Shown: positions 19,470-27,158 of the stretch, piece by piece
Layout of the letters: every line of letters begins with the position of its first letter
How positions within the stretch are numbered: position 1 is the stretch's first letter
NCBI GenBank assembly: GCA_003427395.1
Contig: BFEA01000032.1
Location: 4,478,273-4,505,430, forward strand
Length of the DNA: 27,158 nucleotides
Direction of reading: 5' to 3'
DNA from: Chara braunii
Lineage: Eukaryota > Streptophyta > Charophyceae > Charales > Characeae
Position numbers and translations under genes: made by a program
Notes under the pieces: generated by a model
Database searches by the model: none
Told to the model about the DNA's origin: nothing
What the model saw: the letters and a program-made list of their open reading frames with translations, nothing else

Positions 19470-19521
19470 AAAAAAACAAAAAAAACTCATAAAATAAGAG
19501 TTCAAATATCAATAGAAAGAG
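19470..19521 (+). other. A-rich interval between LINE ORF1 and ORF2
   Basis: Fifty-two nucleotides, A-rich, from the ORF1 TAA to the ORF2 ATG. A short intercistronic gap is usual for two-ORF LINEs. ORF2 translation would need reinitiation or internal entry. Confidence 0.6.
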
Positions 19522-22500
19522 ATGAATGCGGTGGATGCGTTATATGGAAAGGACAAAACTTGGAAGCTTTGCAAACGGCACGCGGACCTTGATCTGCGCT
19601 CACTCAATGTAAATGGACTCGCTTCAGCGAAGTGCCCCAAAAGGCAGACAATCTTTGATCAGCTAAAAAGGGTAGAAGGAAGGGATTGGCCGGATGTTAT
19701 ATGCTTGCAAGAAACCCACCTCATGGACAATCCAGAACACAATCATACAAATAAAGAGATCTGGCCGCACCAGGTCTACCGCGCCCATGCCCCGTGACCA
19801 AGAAGCAGAGGGGTCGTCATTTAGCTCCCCCCGGGTTCAAAAGTAGAAATGCTCAACTGGACAGTTGATCAAGAAGAAGGCAGGTGGGTCTATCTGCTGG
19901 CAATGTTGAAACTGGAAGTGGTTAAACCACTAGTACCTTTGCCGCTTGGAAAATAGCGGGCCTTGGGTAGGCACCCGACCTTTCCGGAGGCCGAAACGAA
20001 ATGACGACCGCCGATCTGATTTATCAATGGTAGTTGTCGTCGGGCCCGACCTCCGAAGATTCAGGAGTTTGGGAAAACAACCAATTTTCCCTATTTTCCC
20101 ACGCGGGAAAGGTACTAGTGGTTTAACATACTGAATATATACGCCCCCAACGAACCGGTAGCAAGACAAATCTTTTTTGAGTCTCTTAAAGCAAAATTAC
20201 CTGTTAGCATCTCCACGATTTTTGCGAGCGATTTCAACGCGGCTCTGGACCGCTGGTTGGATAGATGGAGAATCCCGATACCTTTTCCAATCTACATTGA
20301 AAACGATGAGAGAATAATCACAGAACTTTCACAATCCCTTAACCTTTTCAACACCTTTCAGAGGTAATTCCCCACCGAGCGTCGTTTTACGTGCTTTCGA
20401 AAGAACAATACAGAAATAACGTCGAAGTCCCGCATAGACATAATACTAATATCAGACGAACTACAAGGGGCCCTTCAAATAACAGGGATATTCCTCGCAG
20501 CCCCTACTTGGACCTGGATCATTCGATGTGCCTCGCCATCTTCTCATGTAGGAAAAAGCCAAACCAAGGTAGGGGATTTTATAAACTCAACACATCCCTC
20601 TTAACCATTGACCGCTTCAAAGCCTATCTTAAGGAAGTATGGTCCTTCTAGAAAGAACAAAAGGACCAAATCCAAGATGATATACTATGGTTCAACAACA
20701 GTCTTGCTTTTTTAGGCCGCAAGTGCAACGAATACTCAAGACTGCTCGAGGCGCGACGTCACGCCGATGAGGCAAACTTGCATCATCAACTAGAGCAGCT
20801 GCAACAGTAGGAGGATGAAATAGACGACCTTGAACACCAAGCCGAGCTAGCAAGGACCATCCAGACTTTACAAGACCATCTCATGACCTACATAGATCAC
20901 AAATGGCAGGGTGCTAGGATCCAGAGTAAATTCTCCAAACACAATATGGAAAGAGCAATGGACGCGAGGTTCTTTGCAATGACCAAGGCTAAGATAGGAA
21001 GGTCGACAATTGAAGCCCTGAAGGACCCAAATGTAACCAAGGGCCCCTATTTACATCTACAGCTGTCTGCACAAAAATAGCAAGAGATTTTTACCGAACA
21101 CTGTTTACTTCAGAATGTGGGAACCAAAATAGAGCACAACGAACGAAGGAAATATACGATTTCTTGCGCCCACTGAACAAAACACTCTCAGAACATAAAA
21201 AAGAAGCTTTAGAAATGTCCTTATCAAAGGAGGAGATTTGAATGACATTGATGCAAATGGAAGAGGAAAAAACTCTGGGCATAGATGGACTTCCCAAGGA
21301 ATTCAGGAAAACCATGTGGGATAGTATCTCACAAGATCTCATAAAGTACTACCATACGGTTTGGAACACATGACAAACAGGAGAATTAGTGGGACAAGGA
21401 GTGTTGACACTCCTCTATAAGAAAGGGGAAAGCACCAACATAAAAAACTATAGGTCTATCACCCTGCTCACAGTGGTCTATAAGATGATGGCGAAAGCAC
21501 TGACCAACCGTATGTCAACCATAATGAAAAATATCATTCACTCATACCAAACTCGATTCATCCTCGATAGTAACATCCAAAACAACATTCTCCTAGTCAA
21601 TGAGATAATCAAGTTAACAAGACAGTAAAAAAATAACGCTGCGATCATTTTCATCGACTTCGAGAAGGCATATGGCCACGTAAATTGGTTCTTCCTAGAT
21701 AAGTGTCTGACAAAACTTAATTTTGGGGTATGCTTCAGGCGCTGGATATAGATCCTCCACGTTAACGTAACAACCAGGGTCATGGTAAATAGGAATTTGA
21801 CCCTTCCCATCACCCTCCAGAGGTCAGTCAGACAGGGGGACCCTATAACCCCCTACCTTTTTGTCATAATCATGGAAGCACTATCAGCCAACCTGAGGGC
21901 ACACAAAGACATCAAAAGAATTCAAGTATCAGCAATACCCAAGGAGGGAATACCAGTGTGCTCCTTATTTGCGGACGACCTGACACTGATGGTGGGTGCA
22001 TCAAGAGAATCAATGAAAGAAGTTCAACACATGATGGATCGCTTCTGCAAGTTGTCAGATATGAAAGTTAATTGCGGAAACAAAACCCAAGGATGGTGGA
22101 TACACCACCAAGGGGTGAGACTCCGAGAACAACCCAAACTCAAATGGCTCCCCAAGGAAACCCCCATAAGAGTGTTAGGAATCTCCATGACAGCAGACGA
22201 AAGACCGCCAACAAACAATGAATGGATCTCTAGGCCGCCCATGGCAAAAATGACACTCTGGAAAGACAAGCACACTTCACTTTTTTGACGCTCCTTGATT
22301 ATTAACAATGTGGTTTTGGCCTCGATGTAGTACAAATCAGTTATCTGGGCATTGGAAAAAAATGCCCTGAGTCCCCTGCGACGCCAAATAGCTGCGTTTT
22401 TGTGGAGGGGAGACAATGATAAACAAAATGTGATCAGCCGAGTGGCATGACATTCCATAATCCAGACCAGAACAAAAGGAGGTTTGGGCATCATTAACCC

Positions 22501-24452
22501 CTTAACACAAACTAAAGCGCTAGCAATACAGTAGCTTAAGCACCTTCTTTTTAATCCTGAAGCCTCCTGGAGAGGGTTAGCCCTGGAGCAAATCTCCAGG
22601 TTAGCACCACAAACACCGGCCGGGACCGACCCGCTAATGTGGCTGGAAAACAGGGGATGGTCTATCCTAAGACTAAGATTGCAGCCAAGGGACCCCCGCC
22701 CTGACTCCCCTAGACAAGCAACTAGAGCAGACCTACGAAATGATCCATTCTGGCCCACCCTCCTCAAAACATGGAGAAGCCTCCCCCTACTAGTTAAAAC
22801 ATCGCCTGAAAGATGGGAGGAAGTGGCACGTCAACCCCTCTTTGGTAGGGCCAGATGCTTGAATGTATGAACTCCCCCTGGCAGGGATGGGTCAAAAGAG
22901 GGATAACAAGGATAAAGGACGTATGGGACACGAACAAGAAAGACCGGATTGGACCCGACCAGTTAAGAGCAAGACTGCGATACTGCCACCAACAATACGA
23001 AGCTCTGGAGGAGATAATATAAAAGATCCCCCTAGCATGGTGGGGAATACTGTGCAGAGGCCTTACCTTGCAAGAGTCGGACTGGGTGGCATTTTGGGAT
23101 CGGCAAGGAGATGTGGGAAATGTAGTCTGCTGCACCCCGGAAGAAACAGTAGTAGTCAACCTCTTCCAAGTATGGCACGATAATATTATCCAAAGAAGAA
23201 CTCCAAAGAAATGATAATATGCTAAAAAAAGAAATTATATAGAATCAGAGTGCTCCATGAAAAAAAACAATGGATAGCCTACTTCCCCTGTAACCCCGTC
23301 CACCACTTAGCCCTAGATCCGTTGGAATGGTCATGGTCGACCCAAAAGGGGAAAGGCAAGCGATTTACCAAATCACGATATGACCTGACAGTAAAATCAA
23401 CCTATAGGCTCCTAAGATAAAAAAACAGTCTTCGAGACCAGGTGGAGGAGCGTTGGACAAACCACCTGAATATCAGCAAAGAGGAACTTAGACCAATCAG
23501 ATGGTTCAGGATGGCCAAGGCAAAACCGGCCAAACTGGCCTCACTCCAATGGCAGATTGAGCACTGCTGTCTACCAACAAATAACTGGTTGATAGATAGA
23601 ACGTCCCTGAGCAAGAGCGGGCGGGCGCTCCCGTTGTGCAAGTTGTGCACAAATGCATTCCCATCCAGGAAACGGCCTGAAACAATAGAACATGTATTCC
23701 TCCAGTGCCCAGGTGCACTCTGGCTGTGGAGATGGTGAAACGGAGTGTGGAAGCAACTAGGAATAAAGGCCCAGTGGCCCTGGGACTGGAGAGCTTTGCT
23801 GTGCGAAGCCTGGCCCAAGGGCCAGAGTGACCAGCTTGACGAGTTCACAGGCAACATGTTCAGGTTGGGACGAAGGGCGGTGCTTTGGGCACTCTGGAGA
23901 CAACGCTGCACCTTCGAGATGGAGGGGGTGAGATTAGAAGGACCAGAATTCACGGAGAGTGTACAACAATAGATCGAAACAGAAATAACTGCAAAATGGG
24001 AGGGGGTCAAAACACAGATCCGACTCATGGGCAGGCTAAAGGACATCAAACAAAAAAATCAGGAATTCGGCTCAAACTGGCTTGGGGGGGCAAACGGAGG
24101 GAGGATAGGAATGGTGGAATGGAATGGAGAACACAAGAAATCAGGGGAGGGCGAAGGAAGAACGGAGATTGTAAGAGACTACAGATTGAAGTTCCACGAA
24201 TGGACCGAAGTGGATGCAGCAATCCCATTGAAACCTCCTGATGAATTCCCGGACTTCTTCCCCCCCCCCGTCAAATTGTCTAGTGGAAATGCAGTGGTAT
24301 GGACTGGATGGATAATGGGCTTAGGCAGGGGGGCTGGGTTTAAGGTTTCCTCCCCACTCACAAAGCCCACACCCATGACACAGGAAGCTCAGCACAAGTT
24401 TGGCAGGAGAGATCCGGCACCACAAGGAGTGGTGAAGAGGTGCGGGAGCTGA
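19522..24452 (+). pseudogene. LINE ORF2: endonuclease-reverse transcriptase, broken
   Basis: ORF2 would nick target DNA and reverse-transcribe LINE RNA there. The endonuclease starts in frame 1 with SLNVNGL and CLQETHL (catalytic Glu at residue 64), then ILNIYAPNEP after the inserted TIR element, SDFNA at 20227, SRIDIILIS at 20428, and a shifted frame with DLDHS near 20511. The reverse transcriptase follows: LGIDGLPKEF (21278), YRSITLL, FIDFEKAY (catalytic Asp at 21656), RQGDPITPYLF (about 21830) and FADD (21968). A zf-RVT module at 23631-23730 reads CKLC then ETIEHVFLQCPGALWLW. A further 230 or so residues run to TGA at 24450. At least 17 in-frame stops and four or more frameshifts make it non-functional. 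No RNase H motif was recognised. Confidence 0.92.
19925..20123. mobile_element. Small TIR element inserted in the LINE endonuclease domain
   Basis: The ends are perfect inverted repeats, AACCACTAGTACCTTT and AAAGGTACTAGTGGTT, with weaker complementarity for a further 20 bp. Both sides sit in TTAA, so the duplication is TA or TTAA. Both choices give the same empty site, GAAGTGGTTAACATACTGAA, which reads E-V-V-N-I-L-N in the ORF2 frame. This is precise evidence of insertion into a once-continuous LINE. It is the same family as 12699 and 12915 and has no coding capacity. Confidence 0.92.
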
Positions 24453-24775
24453 CAAAGGTGGAATTGTGTCTTGGAGAAAAGAAAAGTCAGGGTGGCTGGC
24501 ATGGGGAGGTTTGTAACAATACTTTCTCGCCCGACAACAAGACTGTAACTGTCGTGTACAGAGTGACGATTCGTGGTGCTGACGGAGAGGTTTGGCGGGA
24601 ATCATCAGGCACAGAACCAGCGATGATGGATTTGGAGACCCTGTTCGGAAGGCCGAGGGCATGGCATTCCGCAGGGCATGTGCTCGTTTTGGCCTGGGGT
24701 TTCACCTTTACCATGATGAGGACAAGACATGAGAATGACACTATGCAACCATTTAAAAAAAAAAAGAAAAAAAAA
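24453..24775 (+). other. LINE 3' UTR and A-rich tail
   Basis: About 300 bp of non-coding sequence follows the ORF2 stop and ends in A11-G-A9 at 24755-24775. The tail marks the 3' end of the LINE. An open frame at 24440-24820 reads through the tail into poly-Lys and is not a gene. Confidence 0.75.
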
Positions 24776-25006
24776 GGTGGGCCTCTTCTTGGAGGTGATA
24801 GGAGCATTCTCCCGAAATAGGCAGTGCCAGGTGTGATGGCTCCAATCCATTGGTGGGGAGCTGCACCAGATGAATACCGGGTCCAGCGTACCCTACAGTA
24901 TCATTCATTGCCCTGCTTTGAGGGGATTTTAACTACGTGGTTGGGAAGCTGTTCCGGGTGGAAAAGGGACCCCGCTTCCTTTCATAGAAAGGAATTTGAA
25001 GAAGTT
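24776..25006. other. Unassigned DNA beyond the LINE tail
   Basis: Mixed sequence with an open plus-strand frame (24824-25057) running into the next A-tract as poly-Lys. No domain is recognised. Confidence 0.35.
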
Positions 25007-25022
25007 AAACCACCAGTACTTG
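25007..25022. mobile_element. Orphan terminus of the small TIR family
   Basis: AACCACCAGTACTTGG preceded by GTT (TTAA at 25005-25008) matches the left ends of the elements at 12699 and 19925. It runs directly into an A-tract and then ambiguous bases, and no right end follows. It is either truncated by another insertion or cut by a faulty assembly join. Confidence 0.6.
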
Positions 25023-25027
25023 GAGGC

Positions 25028-25052
25028 AAAAAAAAAAAAAAAAAAAAAAAAA
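25028..25052. repeat. A25 tract
   Basis: A pure run of 25 A, immediately after the orphan TIR end and 16 bp before the first ambiguous base. It may be a retroposon tail or an assembly join. Confidence 0.8.
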
Positions 25053-25068
25053 CCTAATGGGACGCTGT

Positions 25069-25097
25069 NCCNGGTTTCCAGCNGGNGCCGNNCCCCN
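25069..25097. other. Cluster of ambiguous bases
   Basis: Seven N calls at 25069, 25072, 25083, 25086, 25091, 25092 and 25097. The scattered pattern suggests conflicting reads from different repeat copies rather than a sized gap. Translations across it are unreliable. Confidence 0.9.
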
Positions 25098-25313
25098 CCA
25101 ACAGATTGAGCAGCCCGACAGATAAGATGTGCTGGACCCGCCGGGATGGCGGTCCGTCAGGATGGAGAAGGAGGGTTGACGAAGGAGGAGGTAGAGATGG
25201 AGCTGGAAGGCACAGCGCAGCTCTGACGCAGACTCAACACGCACGTACTCCAAGATGTGCAAAAGTGAAGAATGATCCGAAATACAGACAACAGCTGGGG
25301 TATAACCCCCATC

Positions 25314-25383
25314 GGACTGACTGGACTGGACTGGACTGGCCTGGTACCGACAGTGGTATCGGGCAGGGTTGGACTGGACTGGA
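25314..25383. repeat. (GGACT)n short tandem repeat
   Basis: GGACT repeats occur at 25314-25345 with one interruption and again at 25369-25383. Confidence 0.75.
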
Positions 25384-25498
25384 ACAGCACACGGCCTGGT
25401 CCCACAGGCCGAACAGGCAAAGAGCCGAATAGGCCCTGGCTGTAGGCCAGGGCAGATAGAGGCCCGCTGCATAAGACCTCAATTCTGACGGTTCTCTT

Positions 25499-25572
25499 AC
25501 CACCACCAGGATAGAGGGCTTACACAAGGGCTATTTCGCAAAAAAAAAAAAAGGACAAAAAAGGACTAGTTC
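25499..25572 (+). repeat. Second copy of the SINE-like 3' end
   Basis: ACCACCACCAGGATAGAGGG and the A-rich run after it match the 3' end of the element at 13645-14084. GGACTAGTTC follows the A-run here too (25563-25572). The region upstream does not match the rest of that element, so this is a 3' fragment or a related family sharing a tail. Confidence 0.65.
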
Positions 25573-25586
25573 CGAAGTTCGGAACT
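25568..25586. other. Hairpin AGTTCCGA-AGT-TCGGAACT
   Basis: Eight perfectly paired bases around a 3-nt loop, directly downstream of the A-run of the SINE-like repeat. Its function is unknown. Confidence 0.65.
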
Positions 25587-25602
25587 ATTCGTAGAAGAAA
25601 AA

Positions 25603-25800
25603 GGGGAAACTATGCAGGAGTCACAAAAATGAGTTATAATTGCACTATGGGCAAGATACAGTTTCGAATTGCAGTTCGGGCAATGTATACAACCCTGCTT
25701 TCTGGCCAGGTAGGGTGCCTGAAGTGCAATTGCAAACTGTGTCTTGCCCCATGATAGTGCAATTATAACTCGTTTTTGTGGCTGTTCTGAAGTTACCCCC
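25603..25800. mobile_element. Fold-back MITE, 198 bp
   Basis: The two arms (about 25603-25682 and 25716-25800) are inverted copies. In the best stretch, 25622-25648 against 25754-25780, 26 of 27 bases pair. The outer ends read GGGGAAACT and AGTTACCCCC. Pairing continues inward with small bulges to GGGCA/TGCC, leaving a short loop. AAAAG lies beside both ends and may be a 5-bp target duplication, but the run of A makes this uncertain. No ORF. A transcript would form a miRNA-precursor-like hairpin. Confidence 0.8.
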
Positions 25801-26127
25801 AAAAGAGAACAAAAGCAAGAAGTTGGGGTTCACAGTACCCCCAAGGCATAGTCTGGCATGCATGGACCTCCCACAGGGGTCCTAGAAGCTCTGGATTGTG
25901 TGACCCTAATTCAAAGTGTCCTCGGGGTGGGGGAGCGGAAACCAGGTGTGTTTATGGGTGAGTTATTTTTATGCCTTTCCATTGTCTTTGTCTGTCTGCG
26001 TCTGGTTTCTGAGAATTTTTGTCTGTACTGATTTTTGTCAGGATAGGACTGTCGTTGCAGAGGTTTTTTGGGTTTTCATGGATTTTTCTGGTCTGGGTTG
26101 TGTCGTTTCGAACAAGCGGAGTACTAT
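25801..26127. other. Unassigned, T/G-rich
   Basis: No recognisable gene. Open frames of about 75-82 codons on the plus strand are rich in Phe and Leu because the DNA is T-rich. Confidence 0.35.
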
Positions 26128-26159
26128 GGGCTTCGCCACGCGACTCTCAAAACCGGATT

Positions 26160-26209
26160 TTTAATTTATTTATTTATTTATTTAATTATTCATTTATTTA
26201 TTTATTTTT
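26160..26209. repeat. (TTTA)n microsatellite
   Basis: About 50 bp of TTTA/TTAT repeats with two interruptions. Confidence 0.9.
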
Positions 26210-26250
26210 GGGAATACCGGATAAATTTTCGAGACCGGTCAGGTGATATC

Positions 26251-26274
26251 AAAAAAAAAAAAAAAAAAAAAAAA
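26251..26274 (+). repeat. A24 tract
   Basis: A pure run of 24 A after GGTGATATC. It may be the tail of a retroposon ending at 26250. The preceding body was not identified. Confidence 0.75.
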
Positions 26275-26470
26275 GAATTGTGGTTTTGATGCTTTTGGGC
26301 TCTTCAGAGTCTTCACCACACCACTCTCGAAGCAGCTGCCTGTCGAATGTGTGGACATCTCTCGCACCAATGCAGACAAAAATCCGGCCTGGTCGGGGAT
26401 GGACCTGACAAATCTCGAAATATGAGAGGCCTCTGAGGGCCGGATTGAACACTCTTGAAGTCGTCCTTGT

Positions 26471-26533
26471 TGCAGGCTGGGATGGGCATCTAGAGGCCTG
26501 CTGCAGGCTGGGAATGAGCATCTAGAGGCCTCT
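26471..26533. repeat. 31-bp tandem duplication
   Basis: Two adjacent units of TGCAGGCTGGGATGGGCATC followed by TAGAGGCCT begin at 26471 and 26502 and differ at only a few positions. Confidence 0.85.
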
Positions 26534-26577
26534 TGAAACCCAATCCCTGACACCTCTTGAATCTTTTGGGGGATTGG

Positions 26578-26623
26578 GTATTTGTTGGGTGGGGGGGCCG
26601 GGGGGGGAGAGAGGGGGGGTGAT
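26578..26623. repeat. G-rich low-complexity tract
   Basis: Runs of 7 or 8 G separated by CC or AGAGA. The G-tracts could form quadruplex structures. Base calls in such runs are error-prone. Confidence 0.6.
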
Positions 26624-26672
26624 GCAGAAACTCTCGGAACTCGTATTTTCAAGAGTAATGTGGCGAAGCCCC

Positions 26673-27158
26673 GGTTGTCCACCACATTTATACCATGTTG
26701 AGGCGTAGCAGACTTTTTGTCTGTACCTGGGCTGGAACAGGTTTGTCCTGTAGTAACTGGTTAGCCCCTCATCCTCTGTGGACTGGTCCTGCTGCAGCAG
26801 CAGGCAGCAGCAGGGATTTCTGGACGTCAGGCTGATCGTTCTTAGGCTGGGGTGAACTATGAACTAGGCCACGACTAGAGCCTGCATTGATAACTGTAGA
26901 TTGTGGTTGAGGTCTGTGGCCCTAGACGCAACCCGAGTGGACTTCCAGTAGGCCCATTGGTATGTAGCTGGGCCAGTGCTCACTTTCAGCACAGAGAACT
27001 CAGCATGGCGGGGNTGGCTAGGCCACGACTACGTAGAGCCTGCTGGATAGCAGCGCTGTGACGCCCAACCTCACGCCCAGCGCGACTTCCTGATCGGAGT
27101 GGGATGTGGGCCTGGAAGTGCGAAAAGGGGTGTGCCAAGGATTTTTGGGGAAGTGGGG
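26673..27158. repeat. Window end: CAG microsatellite and a 154-bp-spaced direct repeat
   Basis: (CAG)n-like sequence lies at 26791-26813. CTAGGCCACGACTA followed by AGAGCCTGC occurs at 26864-26885 and again at 27018-27043, 154 bp apart, the second with a 4-nt insertion. There is an ambiguous base at 27014. No gene is visible. Confidence 0.6.

Larger units (their letters stand above)
15134..24775 (+). mobile_element. Degenerate L1-type non-LTR retrotransposon (LINE)
   Basis: Two ORFs in the standard LINE order on one strand, followed by a 3' UTR and an A-rich tail. ORF1 is nucleic-acid-binding. ORF2 carries an apurinic-type endonuclease, a reverse transcriptase and a zf-RVT module. The plant-like ORF1 (DUF4283-like region plus zinc knuckle) and the ORF2 layout place it in the L1 group as found in streptophytes. 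The copy is dead, with many in-frame stops, several frameshifts, a 992-bp hAT insertion in ORF1 and a 199-bp TIR element in ORF2. Without insertions it spans about 8.4 kb from ORF1 to tail, long for an L1. The 5' boundary is uncertain. Confidence 0.9.
26128..26672. mobile_element. 545-bp inverted-repeat structure, possible TIR element
   Basis: GGGCTTCGCCAC-gcg-ACTCTcAAAA at 26128-26152 is mirrored at 26646-26672 (TTTTcaAGAGTaatGTGGCGAAGCCCC). A third, direct and more diverged copy, CTTCACCACACCACTCTCGAA, lies inside near 26311. The interior holds a (TTTA)n tract, an A24 run and a 31-bp tandem duplication. No target duplication is apparent and there is no transposase. It may be a composite of more than one insertion. 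Confidence 0.5.

Noticed and set aside
22024-22767. 247-codon minus-strand ORF inside ORF2
   Set aside because: Antisense of LINE coding sequence, whose sense strand gives recognisable conserved motifs.
24776-24800. Target duplication for the LINE
   Set aside because: Sequence after the A-rich tail was compared by eye with 14085-15133 and no convincing match was found.

Overview
The window looks like non-genic nuclear DNA from a eukaryote. It is built almost entirely of nested transposable elements, satellites and minisatellites, and no intact host gene was identified. The best clue to the source is a decayed L1-type LINE. Its first ORF looks like the plant DUF4283 domain followed by a CCHC zinc knuckle, and its second ORF runs endonuclease, reverse transcriptase, then a zf-RVT zinc-binding module. 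That combination is typical of streptophytes (land plants and charophycean algae). Naming a species from the sequence alone would be a guess.

Layout. Bases 1-2170: AT-rich DNA with a 191-bp tandem duplication, a (TA)n tract and a probable minus-strand retroposon tail. Bases 2170-3160: a satellite of about 122 bp, split by a 327-bp nearly palindromic MITE with TA target duplications. Bases 3400-4030: seven copies of a short conserved motif at irregular spacing. Bases 4300-5530: unassigned, with one weak ORF. Bases 5538-6290: a degenerate satellite of about 179 bp. Bases 6653-6926: a possible exon. Bases 8000-8940: GC-rich DNA with a TATA-like site. Bases 8940-9700: a 61-bp minisatellite, followed to about 10.9 kb by shorter degenerate tandem repeats. 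Bases 10980-12690: unassigned low-copy-looking DNA. Bases 12699-13059: two copies of a small TIR element family. Bases 13645-14084: a possible tRNA-derived SINE. Bases 14085-24775: the LINE and its probable 5' leader. Bases 24776-27158: further repeat fragments, a 198-bp fold-back element, a 545-bp inverted-repeat structure, several A-tracts and a patch of ambiguous bases.

The LINE records a history of nested insertion. A 992-bp non-autonomous hAT element sits in ORF1 with a perfect 8-bp duplication. A member of the small TIR family found at 12.7-13.1 kb sits in the endonuclease domain of ORF2, and removing it restores the reading frame exactly. A 64-nt GT-AG segment in ORF1, flanked by AGGTG direct repeats and carrying a CTAAC branch-site-like motif, also restores the frame when removed. 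ORF2 carries at least 17 in-frame stops, mostly TAG and TGA, and several frameshifts, so this copy is dead although its catalytic RT motifs are still readable. No rRNA, intact tRNA, CRISPR array, LTR pair or bacterial-type operon was seen.
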